A stretch of 64,000 bases of DNA, from contig JAANDG010000195.1 of assembly GCA_036852015.1 (NCBI GenBank), positions 1-64,000 of the forward strand. The letters are read 5' to 3'. A program made the position numbers and the translations under genes. The notes beneath the pieces were generated by a model that saw only the letters and a program-made list of their open reading frames with translations, did no database searches and was not told the origin of the DNA. Source of the DNA: Pelodera strongyloides. Taxonomy: Eukaryota > Nematoda > Chromadorea > Rhabditida > Rhabditidae. Every line of letters begins with the position of its first letter. Positions within the stretch are counted from its first letter, which is position 1. Shown piece after piece: positions 1 to 11,168 of the stretch.

Positions 1-197
1 TCTCAGTCTTTTCTGCTGTGCAAACCCGGGACGTCCAAAGATTCTAAGTAAGTATACATTTCATTTATTGATATATTTCATGTGCACCTTCCCAATCAAA
101 ACAGTTCGCAGACGAAGAATACTTCCCGAATACGTCTGCAGATATGTAAAAAGAGGTATACAAATTTCTCGGATGGATGATTTCCTTTCACAGTTCA

Positions 198-380
198 CAT
201 GGCGACATGGCTCCGGCCCCTGTTCCTTCAGAGTTCATGTTAATATGATTCCGACATCCAATAATAGTTTGCATGGTCCCGGCCCCAGTTTACTATGAAG
301 TTTACATGGCTCCGGCCCCACTTTTATATGAAGCTGAAATGGATCCGGCCGCGTTTACTACGAGGTTTACATGGCCCGTT
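198..380 (+). repeat. Degenerate ~33-bp coding-type minisatellite
   Basis: About five imperfect 30-36 bp units follow one another, each containing ATGGCTCCGGCCCC or a variant. In one frame the unit reads as an 11-residue repeat of the type M-A-P-A-P-x-x-x-E-x-x. The frame is open from about 273 to 560 but broken by a stop further upstream, so I do not call a gene. The same ATG-GCN-(C/T)CG-GCC start motif recurs further right at 1059, 1707, 2102 and 3746. Confidence 0.55.
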
Positions 381-1058
381 AAATGCGATTTCGGTCTTTT
401 CTACCGTACGCATCCACAACTTCCAAGGGTTCTAAAGTATAACATCCCATTAATTCATGCTTCATTTTTACAGTCTTCTTATGCTTTCGGTCCCAATCTA
501 ACCAGATTGCAGAATTCTCTACATCTCACAACGCATAGAGATGCCACCAAGGAGGTGTAAAAAGGTCTCTTTTTCACGGTTACTTACATATAAATCACCG
601 TAAGATCCTCTACAAGATATTACAAACTACAATGTACCACGTCAACCTAGTCCAATTCTTTTTTCAAACGCAAAGTTGCAAAAAAAAAATTCTTGCTCTC
701 AAAAATTATTTTTCATTATCGGCATAATAAACAACACATTTTTTCATTATCGGCATAATTGGTGACGCAGACGGACTCCGCGAGGCGACGCGCGGTCTCA
801 AAGCAAAACAAAAACATATGTAATTAGACTGACTGGCAAGATCCCCTCGCCTTCAATAATCTCCATTATTTTTTCCATATTTCCATTATTTTTCTGATAT
901 TTACCACATTACGCTCTTCAACAAAGCGGCGGAATTCCACCGCCACTCCGCCAGATCCAGGAAGGGCATCGATTCTCATCCTCCGTTCATTCATTGCAAG
1001 TTATCATTCAATTGTTATTTCCTCAATCGGTAGCTGCTCACCAATGCACAAATCTCAC

Positions 1059-1121
1059 ATGGCCCCGGCCCAACAGCCAACCACTCCCCCACAGAGAACC
1101 TCTCTCAGATTCGTTCAATAA
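1059..1121 (+). other. Short ORF starting M-A-P-A, retroelement-like leader relic
   Basis: CTCACATGGCCCCGGCCC opens a 20-codon ORF rich in Pro and Gln that ends in TAA. It is one of four dispersed copies of the same start context in the first 3.8 kb. The surrounding 381-1550 bases contain no other coding signal that I can support. Confidence 0.35.
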
Positions 1122-1554
1122 TTCCCAAGTAGTTCAAGCTCAGAAAGCTAACGAAGGCGTAAGTTGCATAAAAGTCAAGTTCCAGAAATACGAGCGTGTA
1201 TGTGTATATGTTTCCGAAATATGTAGAGTACAAAGCTCGCGAGAAAACTAGCCATCCGCTACACCTGACGTGACAGGGATAGATGATCTATGCAAGTCCA
1301 AGATGAGGGTGACGCGTTATTATGTGAAGCGCTATTACGACGTCAACATAATACACTCTGTAGTACGTTCGAAGAATCGTACACAAGCGAACTCGTTGAG
1401 TATTAGTGCACACAGCCGTCGGCGTGTCTTATGAGAACAGCTTACTTACGACGGTTAACGTGAACTAAAACGCAAATTATCTGGAAGGATATTTAGTAAC
1501 AAAGACGCTAAGTTTCACGGAGCTAACTACTACAGCCGTTTGCGGAACGACAGG

Positions 1555-1770
1555 TATATAATGCCAAATAAGTTTCTTATGCACTCATATCCTTTCATTC
1601 CTCACACGTCTCCAGCATAACCTATCCCATACTGCTATTCTTACGCACTGTCCGGCAGAAGTAAGTTACTACCTCGTATCCCGTTCCTCTAAGAACAATA
1701 ACTCACATGGCATCGGCCCAAAAGAATATCCCTCCACAGCCCCACACTGAGTCCCTACCAGAAGAATCTT
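1555..1770 (+). mobile_element. TATA plus M-A-S-A leader module (LTR-like relic)
   Basis: A TATATA box at 1555 is followed about 150 bp downstream by ACTCACATGGCATCGGCCC, with the ATG at 1707 and a short ORF (M-A-S-A-Q then Pro-rich, then stop). The layout of TATA box, pyrimidine-rich leader and conserved start repeats in two more places nearby. This suggests fragments of one family of retroelement 5' regions. No reverse transcriptase, integrase or paired LTR was seen. Confidence 0.35.
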
Positions 1771-1978
1771 AAAGGAAGGCAGTCACTTCAAATTCGTCAT
1801 TTTACTTCCAGGTTCGTCAGAACAAAAAAAAACCTCCAGGTTGTTCACCATACTCACAAAACGACTGCTCAATGTGTTAGGTTTTTAGACCAATTAAACC
1901 CACAAAGGTATTCTGAAGGTGGTAAAAGTTAAAAGCAAGTAAGTAAACCAGATGTCTGGTTAAATCGAATAGGCTGGG

Positions 1979-2502
1979 TATAAAAGACCTCTGCAAACCT
2001 AGAGGCAATTCTCATTCATTGCATTCAATACAAGGTTCTGGCGCAAAGAATAATTATACATTAATCCTATCTTATCAACGTTCTATTCAACTCCATCTCA
2101 CATGGCCTCGGCCCCTCAGTTATAAATCCTATACCTGTAGTCCACAATATTCATGAAGCTATGACTCCAAATCTAACAAGGATAGAAGGCGGCATAATTC
2201 TGACAGACATGCGGCATATAAAACATCTACAGGATCTACAGTCTAAGTTTCTTGCGTCGCTCGAAATCGATGCGGGAAATACACGAAATAGCGGCACCAT
2301 ACGCATTATTCTGATAATTTCCATTAATACACAATTTACCAAATCATCACCGACCTACCCAAACGAGAGCGCAAGGTACAGTGCCCGCTCAACTACAGCA
2401 ATCCGACCAGATGTTCACTATGGTCGAGTTCGCCAATTAAACAAAAAAAAAATGCTCTTCAGAATTTTTCCCAGCGCGTCCGCTGCGCAGAGTAACAAGT
2501 AA
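1979..2502 (+). mobile_element. TATA plus M-A-S-A leader module with downstream ORF
   Basis: TATAAAAG at 1979 is followed by ATG at 2102 in the context TCTCACATGGCCTCGGCCC (M-A-S-A-P, stopping quickly). A separate ORF of 113 codons runs from 2161 to 2502. It has no recognisable domain, contains Ile/Thr-rich stretches and may be chance or a gag-like relic. From 2503 to 3580 I see no gene. Confidence 0.3.
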
Positions 2503-3581
2503 CAATGTCGATTTACCAACACATCTCGACCGGGCAAAGTCGTTAAAAAAAAGATTAGAAACAAAGGCAAAGCCTCTACGTATACCCCAGCCAAGCCAAC
2601 TACACACTCGATAAGCATGAAAGAGAATCATAATCAAGAGTAAGTTCAAGCGAACATAAGTGGCTGAAGAGTGCAACATGGTAAAAAAAATTGTGTGTGA
2701 GAAATCGCGATAGATGCACACAGATCTGGCGTAGATGCGGATTTTTTTTCGCCTAATTAGATTAGATTCACCATTATACGCGTTTATAAGAAATAAATAA
2801 AATATTAAGTTAATTGTTTTTAATTGAGAAACACCCGGACAATATGATCCTGAAGGGGTAAGGTAAGGTATTTTTTTAATTTAGCAAGAAATAACATATT
2901 TAAGTAAAATATGGGCCAGAATATAATCTGTCTTCCATCACTATGCAACTCAAAGTCACTATCCAATTACAATATGGAACCTTTATAAAAGTGAACTTAT
3001 TTTCAGATGTGAGCATCAGGATGCAGTCAAATGGCAAAGAGGATCGAGAAGTTGACTGAATACAAGAGGACAAGAGGCGACGAAGGCTTCTGCTCTTTCG
3101 GTCAAATCTAGGAACTTCCCAACGCGTGAACGCTCAAGGAAAAGGAAAGTACTTCGAAATAATTATATATAGAAAAGGAATTAATTATTTACCGCTAGAG
3201 TCCAACAATGAATAAGTGATACTTTGTTATCTAGAGCCACACAAACTTATCGGTTCGAGGACGAACCTGGTAAAAAAGAGGGACCTGTAGTGGTCTCCTT
3301 ACTTCACACCTTAGCGCTTTTCATACAATAAATAGCGCATTCCCGAGTTCCTCATTTTCATATCCAAAGTCCAAAGGCAACAATTATGATTTCTATTTAA
3401 CGTAATGTATTGCATCAGCTCCCGATATAGACCACAAGATCAAACGTCCCATGACTTAGATGTAATTGTTACAACGTTCGGTACGAAATACTAATTTGCA
3501 TATTTACAGAGCGGAGGCGTCTGACAAGAGAACAGGAATGGCGAGAGACGCAGCTCAAGACCCGACCGAATACAAAAGGAG

Positions 3582-3770
3582 TATATAAGCCAAGAAACTA
3601 AGAAAATAAAAGAGGAGAAATCCTAAACGACGAACCTAGAGCTCTAGTGTCCCCATTCCCCATGTATTCTCCTAACCACTGATCCTTAATCTATTTACTT
3701 CTCGTTACGACTAGTATTCAGTTAGCGTAAGTTCACAAAACCCACATGCCTCCGGGCCCGCATTGAATTG
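3582..3770 (+). mobile_element. Third TATA plus conserved-start module
   Basis: TATATAAG at 3582 precedes CCCACATGCCTCCGGGCCC, with the ATG at 3746 and a stop a few codons later. The spacing of about 160 bp resembles the modules at 1555 and 1979. It lies just upstream of the superoxide dismutase exons. Confidence 0.3.
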
Positions 3771-4046
3771 TATGTTTATGTACTTACAACGAAATAAACG
3801 GATGTCAATCACACGGGCCCACATGAACCAGCACGCTCAACACAACACAGGAACATCAAGTCTCTACACACTTCGTGTAGGGAACTTATAAATGTTTACT
3901 GTATGAAGACCACGATGTACCGTAGCATTGAGGGGTTCAAACCACAGCGTTGCTCGCTTTTCTTGACTAGATTAGTTAGAACATATATATTTTTGATGTT
4001 AGTGTTTTGGCTTCTTCCTACCGTACGAGCATTTCCCCGGTTTCAG

Positions 4047-4545
4047 ATCCATGGTGAGCACTCCGTTGTAGGACGTTCGCTGGTCATCCATGCTGGAGTC
4101 GATGGTATCGGTTCGTGACTTTGATACGGGAGCTCTATGTGTTCGATAACATTTTGTTGGTTCGGATACTGTAGCTCGTATTACAAAACTAGTTTTGACC
4201 AATCCAGCGATAGTACTGTAACTCGTATCCTTCAGTTTTGGCGTGCCATGCTTCTGTAGTTGTGTACCTTAATTAGATGAACCAATCCTGTCGCTATTAT
4301 ATTGGAGGCTAGCGCGCCTTAGTAAAATATAACATTAGTGTTCCCGTTTTCATATAGTTAGCTAAGGTAGGTAATGGCGTCGTCGTCGCGGTAGGGTACC
4401 TAGCCCTTGCCCGTAATTTACGACTTCTACAATTCGTTAAAATGTTTTAGGCAAGGGTGAGAAGAAAGGTGAATCCCTGAAGACTGGAAATGCCGGCGCT
4501 CGTGCCGCTTGCGGTGTGATTGCCCTGGCTGCGCCCGAGGAGTGA
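4047..4545 (+). CDS. sod: Cu/Zn superoxide dismutase, last two exons only
   Basis: Two exons, 4047-4110 and 4451-4545, join in phase (64 nt leaves one base; GTTCGT donor, TTTTAG acceptor) and end in TGA. The peptide contains EHSVVGRSLVIHAGVDGIG and KTGNAGARAACGVIALAAP, the C-terminal hallmark of Cu/Zn SODs. It carries the last copper-ligand His, the Asp that bridges the metal sites, the active-site Arg (GAR) and the disulfide Cys (ACG). The enzyme dismutates superoxide. Exons for the N-terminal two thirds, including the HVH metal motif, were not found in 1-4046. They lie left of the window behind a repeat-filled intron, or this is a 3' relic. An ATG at 3903 runs in frame into the first exon through a hydrophobic stretch, but the TTTCAG at 4041 makes splicing more likely. 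It is not clear whether this is the cytosolic or the secreted form. Confidence 0.85.
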
Positions 4546-4759
4546 CTCGTGTCGCGGATTTGATCCGATCAATCGATATGTGTTATCGGTCTCCGTCATC
4601 AATCAATATTTGTTCACGTTCTCAGTTTGCCTATGTATTATGTGCACATGTACATTCTGTATTGTTTTTCTCTACTCCTCGGAGATGGTTGTTCTTTGCA
4701 TGGGTTATGTTAGTTTTTCTTCTCATATTAGAGCTACGTAGCATGTTTTTCTTTGTATA

Positions 4760-4765
4760 AATAAA
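4760..4765 (+). terminator. AATAAA polyadenylation signal of the SOD gene
   Basis: The first AATAAA downstream of the SOD stop codon, about 215 bp away, in an AT-rich tail. This suggests the 3' end is still a normal transcript end rather than a random fragment. Confidence 0.5.
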
Positions 4766-4820
4766 TATTTAACAAAAATGTCGGCGATGTGTATTAGTGG
4801 TTACTGTAGTTTCGTATTTC

Positions 4821-4922
4821 AGCTGACATGAGCTGAAAGTGAATGGTCAGACCATGTTGGAAGAAAAACCAGCCCGGTGTACAATTTGAATTTTAACACT
4901 GACATGAGCTGAAAGAGAATGG
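4821..4922 (+). repeat. Direct repeat pair, 77 bp apart
   Basis: CTGACATGAGCTGAAAG plus GAATGG occurs twice, at about 4824 and 4901, with one base difference. Function unknown. Confidence 0.5.
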
Positions 4923-5064
4923 CCGAAAGAAGGAGTTGTCCTTGATTTGTGAGCGCTAACTGTGATGTTATGCTTTTCTACAATGTCTACGACTCTCGCC
5001 CTTGCCAGGTTTTCGCCGCGCACCATCCGAACCTTCAGACACTCGCCGCCCTACAGTCGACGTG

Positions 5065-5523
5065 TTAAAGGGAGAGGCTCACGAGAAATATGTTTTCCTC
5101 AATTTACTTGCACAGAATGTCCGGAATTTCAGAAATATTACTGTGAAAACCGCATTATTTGAGGCCTAGAACTCACAGAGTTATTCCCCTGCAAACAGTT
5201 CGGCCAGGTACCGTTGTCAGAGTCAATTTTTGCGCTTTTAGGGCTTTCCTGTGTTGGAAACGCCTCTTAATAATTGTAGGAATGATTTCTATTCATTTGA
5301 ACATTATTACGTTGAAAAAGAATGCAAGTGAACGGATATAAACCGTAAAAACTAATTTTTGTGCTGCTGACTACGGTACCTGGCCGAACTGTTTAGCATA
5401 GAATATCTCTGCGAGTTCTAGATGCAAATGAATGCGGTTTTCACAGTAATATTTCCGAGATACCGGACATTCTGCGCAAGTAAATTGAACAAAACTTTTT
5501 TTCTCGTGAGCCTCTCCCTTTAA
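5065..5523. mobile_element. Palindromic MITE, AGGGAGAGGCTCACGAGA termini
   Basis: Two arms of about 150 bp (5065-5215 and 5375-5523) are inverted copies and meet at TTAA ends. The terminus TTAA-AGGGAGAGGCTC is related to the element at 14792-15215. A diverged internal piece lies at 36718-36960. There is no transposase ORF. Confidence 0.8.
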
Positions 5524-6029
5524 AGGGATAGGTCCACCTCGAATTGCACCTTTTTTTATAATTTATGTTGATAGTATGACCTATGACGGTCAAAATGCGA
5601 AAATTGCAGTAAATTTCCTTTGCTCCCCGTAGTAGGAGAGCTTGCTCAAAAAAAGCTAAACTACCTCGAATCTATAAAACAATTGGGGTACCGCAGCCAG
5701 GGGAATAACTCTGTGAGTTCTAGGCCTCAAATAATGCGGTTTTCGCAGGAGGACTGGAGGTGCAGATATTGTTGTGATAGACAGAGGATGATAAAAGGGC
5801 CTGTATTTTCTAGCGTCTCCAGCCCGGCTGCGCTATTTCCCACATACCATGGCTGCGGTACTCCAATTGTTTTATAGATTCGAGGTAGTTTAGCTTTTTT
5901 TGAGCAAGCTCTCCTACTGCGGGGAGCAAAGGAAATTTACTGCAATTTTCGCATTTTGACCGTCATAGGTCATACTATCAACATAAATTATAAAAAAAGG
6001 TACAATTCGAGGTGAACCTATGCCTTTAA
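5519..6029. mobile_element. Palindromic MITE, AGGGATAGGTCCACCTCG termini
   Basis: It abuts the previous element and shares its TTAA. The left arm (about 5523-5700) and right arm (about 5845-6028) are inverted copies of about 180 bp, including a GACCTATGACGGTC block. The ends are TTAA-AGGGATAGGTC and the reverse, ending CCT-TTAA. Part of the centre resembles the first element, which suggests nested insertion. Confidence 0.8.
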
Positions 6030-6219
6030 GACCAATCCTACGTTATGAAGTATGGTAGTTATGATCGTAATCTCTGAGCCGTATTGGTGAAAAGTTGATC
6101 GGCAAAGTGTGTAATATATCAATTTGCGTTCCTTGTTTTTATTTGATATTTCAGTCCGCTTTAGCTACCTGAGCAGTGGATGCTATCATTTAACGAGAAG
6201 TGACATCATTGTTTGAGTG

Positions 6220-6376
6220 TTAAAGCGAAATAACGGCCGGTTTTTGAACGTGTATTAAATGCAAATGTGCATTACTAAAATAAAAATCGACCCCAACTAG
6301 ACTCCACTTACCATAAAAACATAGGAATGCAGTTGTTTGAGATGCGTTTCAAAAACCGGCCATTATGTCGCTTTAG
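6220..6376. mobile_element. Family A MITE (CCGGCCGGTTTTTGAAACGCAT type)
   Basis: Terminal inverted repeats of about 35 bp, starting TTAAAGCGAAATAACGGCCGG and ending CCGGCCATTATGTCGCTTTA, enclose an AT-rich centre with ATGCAAAT-like words. It is one of about nine copies in the window. Confidence 0.8.
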
Positions 6377-8600
6377 CTTAACACTTGGTTTGGTACATAG
6401 TGATATTTTGCTATGGATCTTCTTCTACGAAATGATTGGATCTTCTACAAGTCATAATGTAACTGAACTGCAAACCCGACACGACGTTAAAGCTCTCGCG
6501 CTAACGGAAAGAACTAGGACGGAGAAGCGCAAAAGCATTCTATGTTTTGGTGGTATATTCAACATGTGTGTATGCGCAATAGTGCATTATTTTCGGTTCA
6601 CGTTCTATTAGAAACGGGTGATTTACGTACATCGTCAATGTGCTCAGTGTCGTTTATTACTGTGTTAGACAGACATATATTCAGTAGGACCGAAGTGACG
6701 TAGTACGTAGTAGACTCTCATTATGTACTAATAATAATATTTATTGTTCTAGTACAAGCAGAGCATGTGCAAAGATTAATAGCACTTAAAGCACTACCAT
6801 AAGTAAGATAAAAGTACACAGTGCACAAGGGCAAAGTCGCAAGCGGCTCTATAAAAAGTGGCGGGAAAATATCGGGTCCTCTACAGTTACGGTAGCCCAT
6901 ATAGCAGCTCCATAACGCTACAATTACTATGGGCCATGTAGCAGCTCCATTGCTCCATAACACTACAGTTACCATAGTCCATATATCAGCTCCTTAGAGC
7001 CATCCTGTATGTACTATGAAGAACTATGCCGTTGTGCAATCGATAACGATGTCATACGGTAACATAACGTAGTGAAATAGTTTAGTAGCGTGCCACAAAC
7101 TACTGCAATATAATAAGGAAACCTTAGTAGTATTGAAAACCTTGAAAACATGCCACCTTGACCTTAGCGCTACACCGTATTGTCGTTCCGTTTTCACCTA
7201 ACATAGTACCATTCTACAGGAAAACTTTCAGTCCGTTTAGGCTACATAGAGTGTTTCTATGATATCATTTGGCAGGAAATGATATCATGGCTCAGGGAGC
7301 AAAACTCGTCATAATGATAAAAAAAAGTTTCTTCTTGATCGGCCCGAAATGTTACCGTAGTCTTCGAGTGAGACAATAGCACTAATGTACTGTAACTACA
7401 AAAACATGTAGCTACTTGTTACGGTAGTTTTAGCTAGAAATAGAAAAAGTACCGTAAAAACAAGAAAAACGAGAAAAACGAGAGTATAATATAGGGTATA
7501 TGGTATAGGATTCGTTGCATTAGAGTAACGGTGGTGACAAATAGTTCCTTATAATACAGTAGGAGATAAAATATTTGAGTGAGTAAAATATTGATTGGAT
7601 ACTGAAAAGTTACAGTGCACTTCATCCATAGATGTTCTGTGTACTGTAATAATAGTCTAATCAATCGAGGACTCGAGGACTTTGTAAACTTTATTTTTAT
7701 TCCTAGTTTTTCTAATGGTTTTTTTTTAGAATTTTATCATGATCAAGCTAGAACTAATGTCTATGTTTGGTGAGCACTGAGCACCCTTTCAGCGTGTCCT
7801 GATATACCGTGGCGTCCACGTTTTCTATCGATAATTGCTAATTGCATAGAGGCAATTGCGTCCACACATAGATACGGGCATGTGTGTGGGCCGGGAGGTC
7901 AAACGTGTCAAAAGTAAGTCTATTTTATAAACACAATCTAATTTTTCTTTATTGATTTGGCTACAACATACCAATTTCTTTTCTTCTTCTTTTCTTTTTC
8001 GTCGTGTATTGATTTGAAAACAGCCGATTTCGATTGTTGTAATAACTTTGTTAAATGAGTTGGTCCCTCGACCACATTTTTTTCTTTTTTTTTTATTAGA
8101 AACTTATTGTTTTCTTCTCATCAATGCTTTGAATGTACTGCGAGTAGTAATAGCTCTTCCCGGCTTTTGTACTTGCTGCGCAGTTTCTTTTCGCATTTTG
8201 TCTCATATACTGTAATGAGATTCAAGTGACTGTAGCTTCTTACTGTAACATGCCGGATATGGTAATCGTTCTTTGAGTGATTATACTGTTTTGACCATTC
8301 TTTTCATCTTTCGTCTGTCTGTGATTGCCTGATCATAGTTCGGGAAATAGTGGATTGATAATCGGTCTCCCATATATTTAACCATGGGTATAGGCGTCAT
8401 GTTTTATTAATCGAATAAAGAGTTGATATGGCCCTGAACCTTGTCTTGGCCTCTACAAAACTCACTTTTATTTTTCTGGTATGTTGGGTGTGCGGCGTTG
8501 TTATCGCTAACAAGCTTTTGATATCCGCTCACACCACTCGTAAAGAATTTCTCTCATGTATCATGTTATACATGGTGTATAAAATAAAATGAATAGTTTG
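6377..8600. other. Gene-poor interval with short tandem repeats
   Basis: No coding exons that I can support. Between about 6880 and 7000 a unit of about 45-50 bp, containing CATATAGCAGCTCCATAAC and a TACGGTAG or TACAATTACTATGG word, is repeated about three times. The rest is AT-rich sequence with scattered TACTGTAG/CTACAGTA words that recur through the window. Confidence 0.5.
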
Positions 8601-8690
8601 CGCTTCAAGAGCGTGCACCTTTATTCAAGGGTGGACATACAGTTTCAAAGTTTGCTTATGACATGTTCCGCGGAGATTAGAGGTAAAGTA
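8601..8690 (+). repeat. Dispersed repeat R1, copy 1
   Basis: Contains GCTTCAAGAGCGTGCACC, then TTTATTCAAGGGTG, then TTTGCTTATGACATGTTCCG. The same blocks occur at about 14005, 21957 and 56653. No terminal inverted repeats are seen, so it could be a fragment of a longer dispersed element. Confidence 0.7.
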
Positions 8691-11160
8691 TTAGCCTTGA
8701 CGCAGTCTAAGAATGGCATTTTTCAATACACTGTGGTTATACATTGGTATGACGTTGACATCAGCGTTCGAGGTCCAGGCTAGAGCAATATTTCAGTCTA
8801 GAACCCGTCCTCGCTCTTATAGATGCCGGTGTGCGGGTATAGCAAGTGCTCGCGGGGTTCGTTCACTTCTCTAGCCTATCATGTAAGCGATATCTCATTT
8901 CATTTTCATTTTATCCCCTGAACGAACACCCAATTTAAATGTTATCTCAGAAATTTCCGCGCATTTGATAGCTGTGGTCTAGCCAGTAAGCTGGAACTAA
9001 CACTCTTGAAATATGAGTTAGAGTTAAGTTGCGAATTTCAAGGCTTTCCATCACTTCGTATTGGCTTTTGTAGTTTTGCGTAACAGCTTTGGATTCTGAA
9101 TTCTGCCGTATATTAGTCATTTGCGTAGTTATGTTAGTTGAATGTGGATTTCTACAAGCCTTTCATCTTTTTCCCTTGACAAAATGCACAGCCCATTATA
9201 GATTATAACTCTCAGGTTCCATAAAACAGCCTTTTTCTTCATATTTCATGGAAATGACTTTATTTTGTTTCTATTTGTCTAATTTGCTCGAACGTCGGAC
9301 GAAAGAAAAGTTAATATATAAAAGGAGGCCCTTTTCTATGTTTCGGATTGCAACGTATAGTTTTACCGTTTCCCGTACATTTTCGCTGAAACGCTGGTAC
9401 CCGTAGCGTTGCAAAGTTCAATTGTTCACTCTGCTGAACCCTGCAGAACAACTAATAGATAGACTTTCAACGCTATATTGATCAATATTCCATCGTTTTA
9501 CTCCTTTCGAGACCACATAACACAAAAACACGTATTCGATTTTTCATGGCGCTGTTCCATACGTCCCGAGAAAATTGGCCGCCGGGAAGTTTAAAGGCCC
9601 CGGTGCACCGTTACTGCATTCGGTTGATATAATCCGGTACTCTTTATCTTTTTTTGCCCCATAGACAACATGCATGCAATCGCACGTCCAAGAATATACC
9701 ACAAACAACCATTAAGATTTGGTGTGCTTATCCGATGCCTTTATACGTATTATAAACAGCAAGTTTTTCCAGGAAAATCTCCACCTTTCGGGGCAAAATG
9801 TCCCATTTTTCATGGCGCTGTCTCCCTATCAACAATGATCACTTTTTGCATTTATCACCGTCCTTACGATAGAAAACATTTACATCCTCCATGAAAAATC
9901 TCACCATTTCCGAGCAAGTTCACCAAGATCATCGTAATAAATTTGATCTCAAAAAATAAGATTTTCTTTGCAAGATCTGTCTTTTCTGTCCTGTTTTTCT
10001 TTTTCTTTTTAATTTCCTTTTGATTTGTCTTGTCGTGGAAATTCAACCTTATTTTTTCGCTTGTACAGTAATTGAGTTGGGAGAACAGTGATCTCAGCTC
10101 AGCTACCATATGCTAAGTTTAACGTTCACCGTTAGCATATAGATTCTTTCATGTACAGTGTCGGTAACGTAATTGCTGGTTATGTAAGTAATACATATCT
10201 ATTGTCAGTGAGTGAAATAATGTATTATCTACCAAATAAATTAACCGCATCAGGCCTTGTAAAGAGGTCAAGTCTTGCACTACTAACTGGGGTAAACATA
10301 TAATATACATAGTTGATAGTCGTAAATTAGTTTCCCTTTAAAAATACTTGACTGACGTCATCAGTCGCGTATTCTTTTGATATTATTCCAAGCGTTGTAA
10401 AGTACTACATACAATACATTTCAAGGACGTGTTTGTATATTCTGGTTTTGGGATCTTTCGCACTTTCTCAAAAATACTTTATCAAGTAATCTTTGACGAA
10501 GATGTGATTCGTTTTTGCATTCGTTTTTTTCATCACGTTTCTTTAAAGATTATATTTGTTCACAATGTTGGTTAAAAGATTTCATTGTCATATGTTCGTA
10601 ACTACCGCATGTTGGATAAAAGTTTTTTTTAACACGCCACACCATGTCGCATAAGAAGTAGCATACATATTGAACGTTTCATTGAATCGTTGACCTGCTA
10701 TTATATCCCATTTCGTTTCCTTTTTACCGGCACGTAGACGGTCTTGCAGAGTGGCGACGGAGCTCTGTTTGTATCATTTTTTATTGATACGTCACCATAC
10801 TGTAGCGGCATTGCCTGAGAGTACTGTTGACCCCTTTGCAACATATGCATTTTGAGAAACTCACGAGATTTTCGGTCCAAGTGCACTTTGCTATCCAAGT
10901 ATTTCATATAGTAGAATCGTCTACCCTCTAGTACATTTGACAAACTTATGACGCAATTGCCTGTACCGCATTGATCTTATTGAACTGTACTCTTGTAGTA
11001 CATGCATGTTTCTCGTTGCTTTGTACCGTTACTAATTTTTAAAAACAGTACACAGTACACATTGGTGGACTTGGAGGATAGTTCTGTTGTGTTCGGTTGT
11101 GTTTTTATGCGTATTCTGCCACACTATAGCTACTAATACATACTAATACATAGCTACTAA
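8691..11160. other. Intergenic interval, one unsupported 80-codon ORF
   Basis: No gene that I recognise. On the minus strand 10943-10701 is an open frame of 80 codons with a fairly protein-like composition (Tyr/Lys/Arg-rich, ending in VKRKRNGI). It has no known domain and no flanking splice context that I can defend. The interval is otherwise AT-rich and includes the upstream region of the first transporter. Confidence 0.4.
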
Positions 11161-11168
11161 TTTCAGAT